The notes under the pieces are model-generated. The model was given only the letters and a program-made list of their open reading frames with translations. It did not search any database and was not told the DNA's origin. This document shows, one piece after another, positions 33,519-42,603 of a DNA stretch of 64,000 nt. Both the position numbers and the translations under genes were made by a program. Within the stretch, counting starts at the first letter, position 1. Each line of letters starts with the position of its first letter. This DNA comes from Jaapia argillacea MUCL 33604 (lineage: Eukaryota > Basidiomycota > Agaricomycetes > Jaapiales > Jaapiaceae): positions 66,213 through 130,212 of the forward strand of contig KL197723.1 of the NCBI GenBank assembly GCA_000697665.1, read 5' to 3'.

Positions 33519-36385
33519 TCACGACAAGAAATCAATCGGGTCAGTATCACTATCCATCCCCCCTCTACCCCAAGGCGAACTAGCCCTAGGAACCAAAATC
33601 CGTTTGGCCATAATCACATCCGCAACACTCCGTTCCTTGCTTTTATCATTCGTTGTGGTCTGCAATATATACCCAATGACAAATGAGGAGGGTGGTGAGG
33701 AATAGATAGATAACATCTTACCTTCAGTTTGACTTTCCCTTTACTAGTATCATCATCATCATCCTTGTGGTGCTTCTTGTTAGTGGCTTGGGCAGGAGGC
33801 TGGACGTTTTCCTTATGACTCCTAGATGATTTGATCAATCTTCAACTCCACAAAAGCAACCAACAAACCAGGCTATCTCTCTCACACGAAAGGCGAAAGA
33901 ACGAAGAACTCACACTTTGCTCCCCTTCTGTGATTCCTTCTTCTTATCACTATCAAAGTCACTCTCGTTCGTATCAACGAGTACGACCGTTCGAGATCGT
34001 TTACTCGAGTTCCCCGCATCCTCACTCTCATCCTCCCTCGCCCGTTTTTGAAGGGTGGTAGTCTCAGAGCTGGGGTGTTCACCGAGTGTCTCGATGATAG
34101 GTTGAGGTGGAGCTCGAGATTTGGCCGGGGGTTTCGTAGTCTTGGGTTTCGTTTTGGGCTTAGGCTTGGACTTGGACTTGGAAACATCAATGACATGCGA
34201 GGAAGAACCATCTCCATCTCCCCCCTCACCCAGAGCCCGACCACCTTCAACCGAAAGCTTTTGATCACCGCTCGTCCTCTGTCGTTTACTCAAGCCCCGA
34301 GTCGTATCTTCCTCCTCCCCATCTTCATGCTCCTCAGGCTCAGGTGCACCCTCTCTCGTCCTCTTTCGGGACCCCGAACTAGTCGTAGACTTGTCTTCAT
34401 GCGCCGGTTCAGATTCGCCGAGAGTTTCGATGATAGGCTGAGGTTGAGATCGAGCTGGCTTCTTGGGTTTGGGTTTGACTTTGGGTAGTGGTGGGTCATC
34501 CATTTGACTCCGTTCGTCGGCCCCACCACCTTGCCTATTCTGCTCTCCCACATTCTCGTTCCTTTGCGCCCGAAAAGTATTCTCCAATGCCTCCTTCAAC
34601 TGCTCCCCATTCCCACCCTTCTCATCCACATCTTCACCGACTTGGTCATCAGCAGCTCTATCAACCACCCCCTTCCTTTTCCCTACACCCTTCACCGTCA
34701 CACCATCATTCTCTCGACTAGACTTGGCCTTCGCCAACGGAACCTCTTCCTCGTCGTTGGCACTTTCATTTGGGCTTTGGATTGAGAAAACGGCCGGGGC
34801 TTTGTTACGAGATTTCGCTTTTTGGAGTGGGGGAGTTCTAGTACGAAGTTTGGGAGGGGGCGGCGCTGCTTCCACTATGACACAAAATGGGTCAGCTTTT
34901 CGCAGAAATCAAGAGATAAATAACAGATCATCTTACCATGATCCTGAAGCACATTTCGATTAGACGAGGCTTCCTTAGTTTTCGAGCTCGTCACTTTGGC
35001 CTGACGCGGTTCTTTCAACTTTGACGAGCTAGTGCCACCTTCGTCGTCCTGGTCGTGGTCCTCATCTTCAACAACTGCAACCTCAAGCTTCTTCCTAGCT
35101 CGTGACGGTCTTCGGATGACTGCCACCTCATCTATATCACGATAAAGAATGATCGTGGTGAATTGAGTCAGTTATAGTAGGATAACATAGCGAATAAGAC
35201 GAACCATCTTCCACCTGTTCCACCACAACCTCCTTCGTTTTGCCCTTTCCACTAGCATCTATTTTGGGCTTGACCGCTTCCCGCTCCTCTTCAGGAACTT
35301 CGACGGCCTTCGCTTTGGCTTTCGCTCTTCCCTTCCCCTTCACAGTGGCCTTTACTTCAGTACTATCGACAACCTTCTCCACTTCATCCTCATCTTCCAC
35401 TCTTACTGCTTCCTCGTCATCTTTAGCACCTCGCTTCTTGGCAGGTTTCCTCGTCGTAGCAGCTTTGGGTTTCGCCTTTGGCTTCGGCTTGGCAGCAGGC
35501 GTCTTCTTCGCAGCAGGGCGTTTTCGGGGTGCCGTTGATTTAGATTTCGTTTCGTATTCCGATCCATCTGCCTCTTCTTGTCCCTCCTGTGTCTCCTCAA
35601 CTTCGACGCCCTTAGGTTTGTTTTTACCTCTTGTGGCGCGTTTGTGAGGTAGGGAATCGGGGTCTTCTGCAGGTGGTTCATCTGTCACCACAAATATGCA
35701 ATACGATGAGATAGGGATGATGAGGGTGGTGTGGAAGGAGGTATGGGGCGCACCTGTGATGTCTGCTTTCGACTTTCCCTTACGTGCCCTAGTCGGTTTC
35801 TGGGACTGCTTTGGTACTGGAGCTTCTGTGCATGGCTTCAATCCAGACGGGCCTGACAATCATAGCAATAAATCAATAAATTCAGGTGTAAAGAAGATGA
35901 AAGACACTACGCACCCGCTTCAGCATCGTCAACCACGACGACCTTCTTCTTCGCTGACTTTGGCGTCCTCGGTGTCTTAGTACCCTTCTTGGCCACTCCA
36001 TCTCCTGCAACACCCTGATCCGGCTTAGAGGAGCCCTCTCTCGCCTTGCCCTTCCCTTTACCTTTACCTTTTGACGGCGACTCGGTTCCAGCGCTCTTCT
36101 GCTCGTCGTTAGCCTTTGCGGGTGACTTGAAGAACTTCTTGCTGAGCAGCTCCTCAAGAAGAGGATTCTTTTCCGATGGAACAAAGATTCTATATCACAG
36201 CCCACAAAAGCCAAGGTCAGAAATGAATCATGAGTCGAAGAAAAGGAAGTTGAAACTGACCCTCCACGATCTCGAAAGCGAGCCTGCTGTTTCTGCAGGC
36301 GGAGTTCCCGGCTCTCTTCTACTGTTGGTGCCAACAAGCCTGGTAGAACAGAAGTAGAAGCGGCGCCGGGTGCGGTCGCGGCCAT
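33519..36385 (-). CDS. Lys/Pro/Glu-rich low-complexity nuclear-type protein
   Basis: Function unknown. About eight exons. The N terminus MAATAPGAASTSVLPGLLAP is followed by the best-conserved-looking part, ESRELRLQKQQARFRDRGG joined to IFVPSEKNPLLEELLSKK. The rest is charged disorder: KGKGKGKGKAREG, KTPRTPKSAKKKVVVVDD, AAKPKPKAKPKAATTRKPAKKRG (AT-hook or linker-histone-tail like), many acidic patches, and bipartite-type basic clusters such as SRKRTREG and SKRQRTSG. The phrase QPIIETLGE occurs twice (near 34430 and 34095), each after a KPKPK run. The last exon ends MAKRILVPRAS...DPIDFLS. Composition suggests a chromatin- or centromere-associated nuclear protein, an inference only. Its last exon was copied into 31616-31718. 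Confidence 0.7.
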
Positions 36386-36786
36386 GACGTTCTGAGTTGT
36401 GGTGGACGTTCAAGTCGACCAGTTTCCGCTTCTGGTACGCGATTGACCACGTGATCGTGGTCGAGGTGGTGGGTTAGGGTCAGATATTCCCACGCCACTT
36501 CATAAACGGTTCAGCCATGACTTCGAATACAGGCGAAAGCCGCGAAATCTGGTCATCCCGATCGCTTGCCGAAAACGCCCAAGCACCCACCAGTAACAAT
36601 ATGATGGATTTATCACCTTCACAGAAGCGAAAAAATCGCTGTGGCCGACGAACCAACACGAAGTCAATCATTTGAAAATCAAGAAGTTGAACTACATCAA
36701 TTTCCATCCTCCCTTAGCCGAGGTTCAAACTTGCCTTCCTTAAAGTCTTCCTTTGCAGCGGCTTTGCTCCGTGTTCTCCTGTGAAC
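36386..36786. other. Divergent promoter between Lys/Pro-rich gene and F-box copy 3
   Basis: 401 bp between start codons on opposite strands. No coding feature; CACGTGATC near 36449 is the only palindromic site noticed. Confidence 0.45.
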
Positions 36787-37890
36787 ATGCAGGTGGAGGA
36801 CATGGACCTTTCACCAAGCTCAAACACAACCAGTCTCCCATTCGAACTGGTCCTCTATATCCTCAAACTCGCCAGCGCATCATCCCACATCTCCGCCGAA
36901 AACATTTCCCGTGTATGTCGACACGCTCGCCAAGAATCACTCCCCTACCTCTTCGCCACCATCCTCATCACCCCCAACAAAGAAGTCGGCGCAGATAACA
37001 TTCCATATCCCCACTTCATCCAAAACCTGTGGCTTGATCTCTCTTTCCAGGACGAAGACGAAATTCGATGCCCGCAAGCCTTGGCAGAGTGTGATGTCCT
37101 CAGCCAGCCTAACTTAACCAACATCACCCACCTCGCACTCCCCACCGTCACAATTCTGGCATGGTTGGATTGTGACACAGATACACACGAAGGCCCAACT
37201 ACCACCCTTGCAAACCTAGCTCAATGCCGATCCCTCACATTCTTTCGATTTGACGAGTGTTTGGACATTCACGACATCCCTCAGACAGAGGACTCCTTAT
37301 TCAACAATATCACCCACGTCCAACTGCACTGCGATGACTGGTCTCTGTCAGATCGAGATCATACCCGCGACAGGGTTGGTTGGTTGGTGCATAGTTTACG
37401 CTGCCTTACCCACCTCGCTCTCCCATTCCCCGAATTCACTCTCACATCGACACCAGTCGGCGAATTCGCTCCTTATCACACTACCCTATGGGAAGCCAAC
37501 GTTGGTCGGACAGTCAAGGGACGCCCTCCATTGGAACAGCTGGTGATGGTTGTGGATTGGAAAGCTTGGGTGGAGAAATGGGCGCGGTTTTTACCGGAGG
37601 GTGTTAGGAGACTTTTGTGGGTGTCGTTTGTTCAAGAAGCTGCGGCTACTGAGTATGGGGGTCGAATTTGCTTGGTTGAGAGGGAGTTTGGGAGTGAAGA
37701 GGGTGGGAGAGGTGGTGGGAGTGACTACGGTGGTGACCTTGAGGAGGTGGTGCTAGGGTCTGAGGATGCCGATCCATGTTTTCGTGTTGCGTGGAGAGAT
37801 AGTGTGTCGGGTGGGGAGACTATCTGGGACAAGGCGACTAAGATCGTCGAAGCGGCCGATCGTGAATATCACCGGGTGTTTGGTGGCTGA
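36787..37890 (+). CDS. F-box-like protein, array copy 3
   Basis: Single exon, 367 residues. Start ATG at 36787 (MQVEDMDLSPSS). Seen: LPFELVLYILKLASASSHIS and ISRVCRHARQESLPYLFATI as the F-box-like block, then DNIPYPHFIQNLWLDLSF, LSQPNLTNITHLALPTV, the DCDTDTHEGPTT stretch also seen in copy 4, LFNNITHVQLH, LTHLALPFPEF, QLVMVVDWKAWVEKWA and AWRDSVSGGETIWDKATKIV. A Gly/Glu-rich insertion (EEGGRGGGSDYGGD) precedes the last block. Copies 3 and 4 form a plus-strand subgroup sharing the LSQP.LTNIT.LALP line. Probable SCF substrate adaptor by family. Confidence 0.8.
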   Translation: MQVEDMDLSPSSNTTSLPFELVLYILKLASASSHISAENISRVCRHARQESLPYLFATILITPNKEVGADNIPYPHFIQNLWLDLSFQDEDEIRCPQALAECDVLSQPNLTNITHLALPTVTILAWLDCDTDTHEGPTTTLANLAQCRSLTFFRFDECLDIHDIPQTEDSLFNNITHVQLHCDDWSLSDRDHTRDRVGWLVHSLRCLTHLALPFPEFTLTSTPVGEFAPYHTTLWEANVGRTVKGRPPLEQLVMVVDWKAWVEKWARFLPEGVRRLLWVSFVQEAAATEYGGRICLVEREFGSEEGGRGGGSDYGGDLEEVVLGSEDADPCFRVAWRDSVSGGETIWDKATKIVEAADREYHRVFGG

Positions 37891-38234
37891 GGGTCGTATG
37901 AACACCCTTGGGCTCATATACTCGTTGTTAAGAAGAGGGTTAGCATGATAATCGGAGCATGCTCTAAAGCACATCATCATGAGATAAGTACTATGATTTG
38001 TCGACAGTCGTGGAGGAAAGTGGTCGACGTGGACCTCGATTATTCCTCGAGACTTGATTCCACCGCGGGCAAAGTCCCATGTGGTATTCGATGTCATGTT
38101 CAACGCATGGTGGTTATAGACGCTGGTGAATCACGATTTGAGCGGTGAGGAAATCGTGAAGACATGGATCTGATGACTATGGAATCAAAGTGCGTTATGT
38201 GTTCCGCCATGCAACCAACATGTGCTGAGGAGAT
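37891..38234. other. 3' flank of F-box copy 3 up to the transposon
   Basis: 344 bp with no recognised gene. The left target site TA of the inserted element follows at 38235-38236. Confidence 0.5.
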
Positions 38235-38236
38235 TA

Positions 38237-38259
38237 CTATCGTTGCCCCCGTAATGCAA
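38237..38259 (+). repeat. Left terminal inverted repeat of the DNA transposon
   Basis: Identical over 23 bp to the complement of 38902-38924. Confidence 0.9.
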
Positions 38260-38901
38260 ACGTGACTGGTAGTGCAAGATCTCGTTTCTGAGGTTTCCTC
38301 CCTGCTCCGATCCTCTTCAAAAAAATATGTTCATTCTATCTATTGGAACTAATGAGAATGCCCTATTTACATCTCGACTGGACAAGTCGAAGATGATGGA
38401 GAAATCAAAAACTGGCCGAAAATGGCCCATGTTACCGTGCAAGAATCTTGCACCGAGTACCATGCCGTTTCCACTTCAGATCCAGACCTACATAAATCAA
38501 GAGTTGTTTCACGGATGATATGGTGCTCACGATCCCGATTTTATTTTGGAGAAAGTGAGGTCCTGAATATTGTAGAAACCATCTAATGCGAAGGGCGGAG
38601 CAAGCGTGACACGGGATGCAAGATATTTTCAAGGTCCGATTGAATATCCGGCAGCGGGCAACGGGAACAGCCTCCAGACGGAGCTCAAATTTGGCCGCAA
38701 AGCCGCGTGACAAACCGTGATTTTTCTTGCACTTCAGGGGTCGAACTGATGCCTGGCGCGGCAGCCCTCCCCTGCTCGTCAAAGCCAATGAAAAAATGCA
38801 AGAAATTGTGGGGGTCATGTCTGTGTAGTATACATTATGGATTAAAAATTTTAGAGCCAACGGATGAAGCAACGAGGAACGGTAGGCAATGCAAGAAAAT
38901 C

Positions 38902-38924
38902 TTGCATTACGGGGGCAACGATAG
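38902..38924 (-). repeat. Right terminal inverted repeat of the DNA transposon
   Basis: Ends 29 bp before the ATG of F-box copy 4, and the TA target duplication follows directly. Confidence 0.9.
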
Positions 38925-38953
38925 TACATAGTGATTAGTTTGCTCTGTAATCC

Positions 38954-40111
38954 ATGGACTCAGTACACAATCCCCGATCCGACTGTCCCAAAAGAGGGAA
39001 TAAAGCTACCAAAAGAGGAAATCAACACTTGAACCTCACCCACTACGATATGGACGCCGCGGATATGGTGGACGATATTCACCCCCCACAGCGCACAATT
39101 CTACCCGTAGAACTCATCCTCTATATCTTCCAGCTAGCAAGTAGTTCCTCCAGGGCCTGTTTAACGATTTCCCTCGTCTCCAAGGTCGCTCGCCACCAAA
39201 CTCTCCCCCGCCTATTCAACACCATCCTCCTCACCAGTCCAAGCGATCGTATCAACGCTACAGACATCCCACATGCTTCTCTCATTCACAATTTGTGGCT
39301 ACATCCGTGCCTACTGGATGACACACGATGTCCCCAAGGTTCACGCCCTTGCGACTTCCTCAGTCAGCCCCTTCTTACAAACATCACCAATCTCGCTCTC
39401 CCTCATATGGAGTATTTGAATTGCATGGACTGCGACGAAGATGCTCATGGAAATCAAACCGCCCTTTCGAATTTGTCGGAGTGTCATTCCCTCACCATAT
39501 ATCAGTTCGATGGGCTCATATATATCGGCCGTCGCGCCTTCGAGTTCATGACGAACAATATCACCCATCTCCAATTACACGGGTTTGGTTCTTCGTCGGA
39601 CCGTCCGTCCAGTGTGGTCGGATGGTGCCTCCAAGAGCTCAGAGTTCTGACCCACCTCGCTGTACCATTCAAAGAGCTCATCGACTCTGATGCAGTCGCC
39701 TTGGAGATCACCGAATACCAGGTTATCCTTATGATGGCATCTACAAAACGACTGATGCTTGGTATGGCTCCGTTGGAAGTATTGGTAATGATGGTGGATT
39801 GGAAATCGTGGTTAGGGAAGTGGGGGATGAACGAGATCGCGGAGAGTATGTTCACCATTGTGTTGAGGATCACGCTCGCGACTTCGGATGGGTTGGTATT
39901 GGTCGAGTGGGGTCGAGAGGAATCTGAGGTACCTGGCCGTCTTACCGAGTCTGACGAGGGGCCTGGGCTTATACCAGGTGTGAGTGATCCTGAAGCTGAT
40001 GTCCGTGCATTATGGAGAGCTGAGGCCTTGGGCGGGGAGACAATATGGGAGAGGGCAATCAATAATGCTTCAAGTGTCCGCGATGGTCCTGCGTCTCTCC
40101 AATACGATTGA
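38954..40111 (+). CDS. F-box-like protein, array copy 4
   Basis: Single exon, 385 residues. A basic leader (MDSVHNPRSDCPKRGNKATK) precedes the F-box-like block LPVELILYIFQLASSSSRA and ISLVSKVARHQTLPRLFNTI. Then come IPHASLIHNLWLHP, LSQPLLTNITNLALPHMEY, the DCDEDAHGNQTALSN stretch, MTNNITHLQLHGFG, LTHLAVPFKELID, EVLVMMVDWKSWLGKWGM and LWRAEALGGETIWERAINN. Closest to copy 3. The transposon right end lies 29 bp upstream of this ATG (38954-38956), so its core promoter or 5' leader must be largely transposon sequence. Alternative in-frame ATGs occur at residues 32 and 37, nearer the F-box block, and a shorter start is possible. Confidence 0.8.
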   Translation: MDSVHNPRSDCPKRGNKATKRGNQHLNLTHYDMDAADMVDDIHPPQRTILPVELILYIFQLASSSSRACLTISLVSKVARHQTLPRLFNTILLTSPSDRINATDIPHASLIHNLWLHPCLLDDTRCPQGSRPCDFLSQPLLTNITNLALPHMEYLNCMDCDEDAHGNQTALSNLSECHSLTIYQFDGLIYIGRRAFEFMTNNITHLQLHGFGSSSDRPSSVVGWCLQELRVLTHLAVPFKELIDSDAVALEITEYQVILMMASTKRLMLGMAPLEVLVMMVDWKSWLGKWGMNEIAESMFTIVLRITLATSDGLVLVEWGREESEVPGRLTESDEGPGLIPGVSDPEADVRALWRAEALGGETIWERAINNASSVRDGPASLQYD

Positions 40112-40652
40112 CTCTTCTAGATTTTGTGCGTTATCCTTGGCTCTCGATTGTGTCATGGGCTTCAAGGGTATTGTCACTTCTCTCACCCCGTTGTATTCTA
40201 TCTACACCAGCTATCTCTTCCGAGCAGACTTTGGCCTTGCTATTTACACAAATATACACGATTTTCCCGTCAATCACTTGCATACGGGAGGACAGAAGAG
40301 AATGCACAAGTCTAGAGTAAGCAGAGATTGAATCTCTTCGAAGGCAGGAAGCTCGACCGGTCACCAGTTCATTCAGATTCATGCACAGGCGTTGGCGCCA
40401 GGCGACTTGGAGCAGGATGCAGCCACAGACCAGAAAAGGAAACTACGCCACATGTCACAATAGCCACAAACACAACCAGCGCTTGACCACTCAAATTCAA
40501 ACTCAGTCCGGTCGTGTCATTTCTTCTTTGCGCCCATCCCGAATCCCTGCAGCGCCGACGTCGAGGACAAAAAAGCAACAAGGCTCATCCAGAACTGCCA
40601 TCAAGGCTAACCCCGACAAGTTTCTACGATAGCGGACTCAAAACCAGCTGGG
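40112..40652. other. Gap between F-box copy 4 and the SR gene
   Basis: 541 bp. The first part is the 3' flank of copy 4; the last part is the SR-protein promoter. No gene was recognised on either strand. Confidence 0.5.
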
Positions 40653-42048
40653 ATGCCTCGCATCTTGTTCGTGAGCGGATTTCACCCTAATACCAGGGCT
40701 AGGGATTTGGCGTATGAGTTTGAGAGGTCAGTCCATCCAGTCCCATGAGTTTTATCCCCTCGTTCGTCTGACCATGTAAACTAGATATGGCCCTTTGATC
40801 CGATGCGACGTTCCCGCGCCTCGCAACCCTCGCTCCAGCTCAAACCCGTAAGTACGAATTTTCACCTGTCCTCAATATTTTTGGCCGTACAGTCGAGGTC
40901 GTCATCGTCATCGAAAAAAATGGCTCGCCGCAGTCACGAAAAGAATGCGGACTCGCTTTTCCGAATCGATTAAAAAGTAACGAACGAATTCGATGCGATA
41001 CGATACGATTTACCTCGAGAGTATAAACGATTACGAGCGTCGCGCGCACCAGTCCCCGAGACCCCCGAGATCCTTTTGCCTTATTCGTGGATCCGTAAAG
41101 CCCTTTTTCGTGGCGCTCGCATTCCCCAGATGCCTAACGCGATTACGATTCCCCTCGCTCAAACTTTTCCGATTCCTACTCGCACGAACACGATCGCTCA
41201 TCAACGCCCTCCTCGAACCTGCAGTTATGCCTTTGTGGAGTTTCGCAGTACTAGAGATGCGGAAGAGGCCTATTATGACATGTACGTCCCTTTGCCAAAC
41301 TCGTTTGGCAGTGTGGGTGTCAGGATGTTGAGCTGATGTTTTCTTGGTTTCTGTTTGGTCGCTTGTGTCGGTGGTTGCTGTGATTTGTGTTGGTGTGCAC
41401 TCGGGGTGGGTTTTTGAGAAGGCACGGTCGATTCTTTGATGGATATCGGCTCTCAATCCAGGTAGTCATCTGTATCCATTCCCTCCAGGGCCGTAACTGA
41501 CTGTTTGTCATCTGCAGTGGGCAAAAAATCCACCTTCGTCAGTCTGGCGATACGAACGGCGTTCTCCCCCTCCTCGTTCCGGAGGCTCGGCCAATGGCGC
41601 TCCTCCTCCTCGTGACCGTGAACGTGAACCCCGCCGAGATCGTGAGAGGAGCAGGTCCCCCAGACGTGTAGATGACATCCCCCCAATGAAAGACGACAGA
41701 GACAGAGATAGGAGGAGGAGAAGCAGAACTCCTGAAGTTAGAGAGAGGCGCAGGAGCCCGAGCCCTTTGCCTGAAAAAGAAGTCGGAAGGAGAGACGACA
41801 GACGCGATACGAGGAGGGATGATAGGAGAGATGACAGGCGAGATGTTAGGGATGACAGGGATGATAGACGCGAAAGGAGGGATGTTAGAGATGATAGGGA
41901 GCGAGATGGCGGGAGGGAGAGGAGGGATGATAGGGGGAGGGACGACAGAGATGACAGAGGGAGGGACAGGGCTAGGACCCCACCCATGATGGTGGATGAT
42001 GGGAAGAGGGATGATGATCGGGCTTTGACGCCTCCCTATGATCATTGA
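40653..42048 (+). CDS. SR-type splicing factor (one RRM plus RS/RD-rich tail)
   Basis: Nuclear pre-mRNA splicing regulator. Exons by splice sites: 40653-40726, 40785-40847, 41225-41281, 41422-41461 and 41518-42048. The RRM spans residues about 3-80: ILFVSGFHPNTRARDLAYEF (RNP2), YAFVEFRSTRDAEEAYYDM (RNP1) and HGRFFDGYRLSIQWAKNPP. The tail has RSRSPRR and RRRSRTPEVRERRRSPSP and then a long stretch dominated by RD, DR and DDR repeats (41790-41980) instead of RS. It ends DDDRALTPPYDH. The 377-nt second intron is unusually long for this window. The call is secure as an SR-family protein; the exact orthologue (Srp1- or Srp2-like) is not settled. Confidence 0.88.
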
Positions 42049-42603
42049 AGTGTGGTCGTCGTGCCCAAACCTTAGGGTTCCTGTGCTTTGGATGATGGTT
42101 TCAGCTTCTCTTGTGGTGTTGGTGTTTCTTCCATTCATATCTCGTCTTTTCCACGGACGATTCTTCATTGTCTCCCCCCTTCCTATTCTTCTGTCTGATC
42201 TTGATGAGCTGTCATCCGCACCTAGTGTCGCAAAAAAGTATGTATCTCTTGGGTGGCACGGGCTTGGGGACATCTCATCGACTAGGGTCCCTGATTCTGT
42301 CTTCTTCCTCGTCTTCTGGTCGCTTGTGCGACTCCAGTCCTACTTACATGTATATGTTTTTGTTGATGAATAAATGAATATTATTTTGAATGATGTTTGT
42401 GTAGTGTATGTGTGAACTTGGAGAAGCGCCTGACGTCGGGTTTGTGTTCATCAGACTGATGCTTCGCTGAGGACTGCGTGGCACGCCATTCACAGTAGCC
42501 AACATCTTGCGCATAACCTTGACTATCAGCCAGAGTACCACCACGAGCTCCCACACAAACCTGAGGTAACAGAATCCAAGAACCTGGACCCTTTGCATCG
42601 AAG
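42049..42603. other. Gap between SR gene and RING-CH gene
   Basis: 555 bp, 3' flank of the SR gene and 5' flank of the E3 gene, both plus strand. An AT-rich stretch with AATAAATGAAT near 42370 may be a polyadenylation region. No gene recognised. Confidence 0.5.

Larger units (their letters stand above)
29812..33670. repeat. Tandem segmental duplication, two units of about 1.94 kb
   Basis: Unit A (about 29812-31730) and unit B (about 31753-33670) share 3' flank, F-box gene, 5' flank and a terminal exon of the neighbouring gene in the same order. Shared landmarks: CATCTCGAAATCAACC at about 29838 and 31778, GATTCGGGGAGT near 29900 and 31840, and ACAAGAAATCAATCGGGTC near 31621 and 33524. The spacing of equivalent points is about 1.90-1.95 kb. 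Small indels separate the units, so the event is not recent. Confidence 0.85.
38237..38924. mobile_element. Non-autonomous DNA transposon (MITE-like), 688 bp
   Basis: Perfect 23-bp terminal inverted repeats (38237-38259 CTATCGTTGCCCCC then GTAATGCAA; mirror at 38902-38924) flanked by TA on both sides (38235-38236 and 38925-38926). The TA duplication suggests the Tc1/mariner/pogo group of cut-and-paste elements. No transposase frame is present. The motif TGCAAGA or its complement recurs at about 38272, 38437, 38725, 38796 and 38890, and the 17-bp palindrome at 38437-38453 joins two of them. These are candidate transposase-binding sites. Confidence 0.85.

Noticed and set aside
34048-34785. Plus-strand frames opposite the Lys/Pro-rich gene
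   Set aside because: Antisense of repeated basic codons. The minus-strand exons have consistent splice phases and cover the region.
36781-36786. GTG start two codons before the ATG of F-box copy 3
   Set aside because: Nuclear fungal genes start at ATG, and the ATG at 36787 is the first in frame.
38432-38929. Minus-strand open stretch of about 165 codons across the transposon
   Set aside because: It runs through the terminal inverted repeat, has no transposase or other motif, and its composition looks random. The element is better read as non-autonomous.
41508-42273. Long minus-strand frames opposite the SR-protein tail
   Set aside because: They are the antisense of an Arg/Asp-rich repeat, giving Leu/Ser/Pro-rich low complexity, and have no independent start or splice context.
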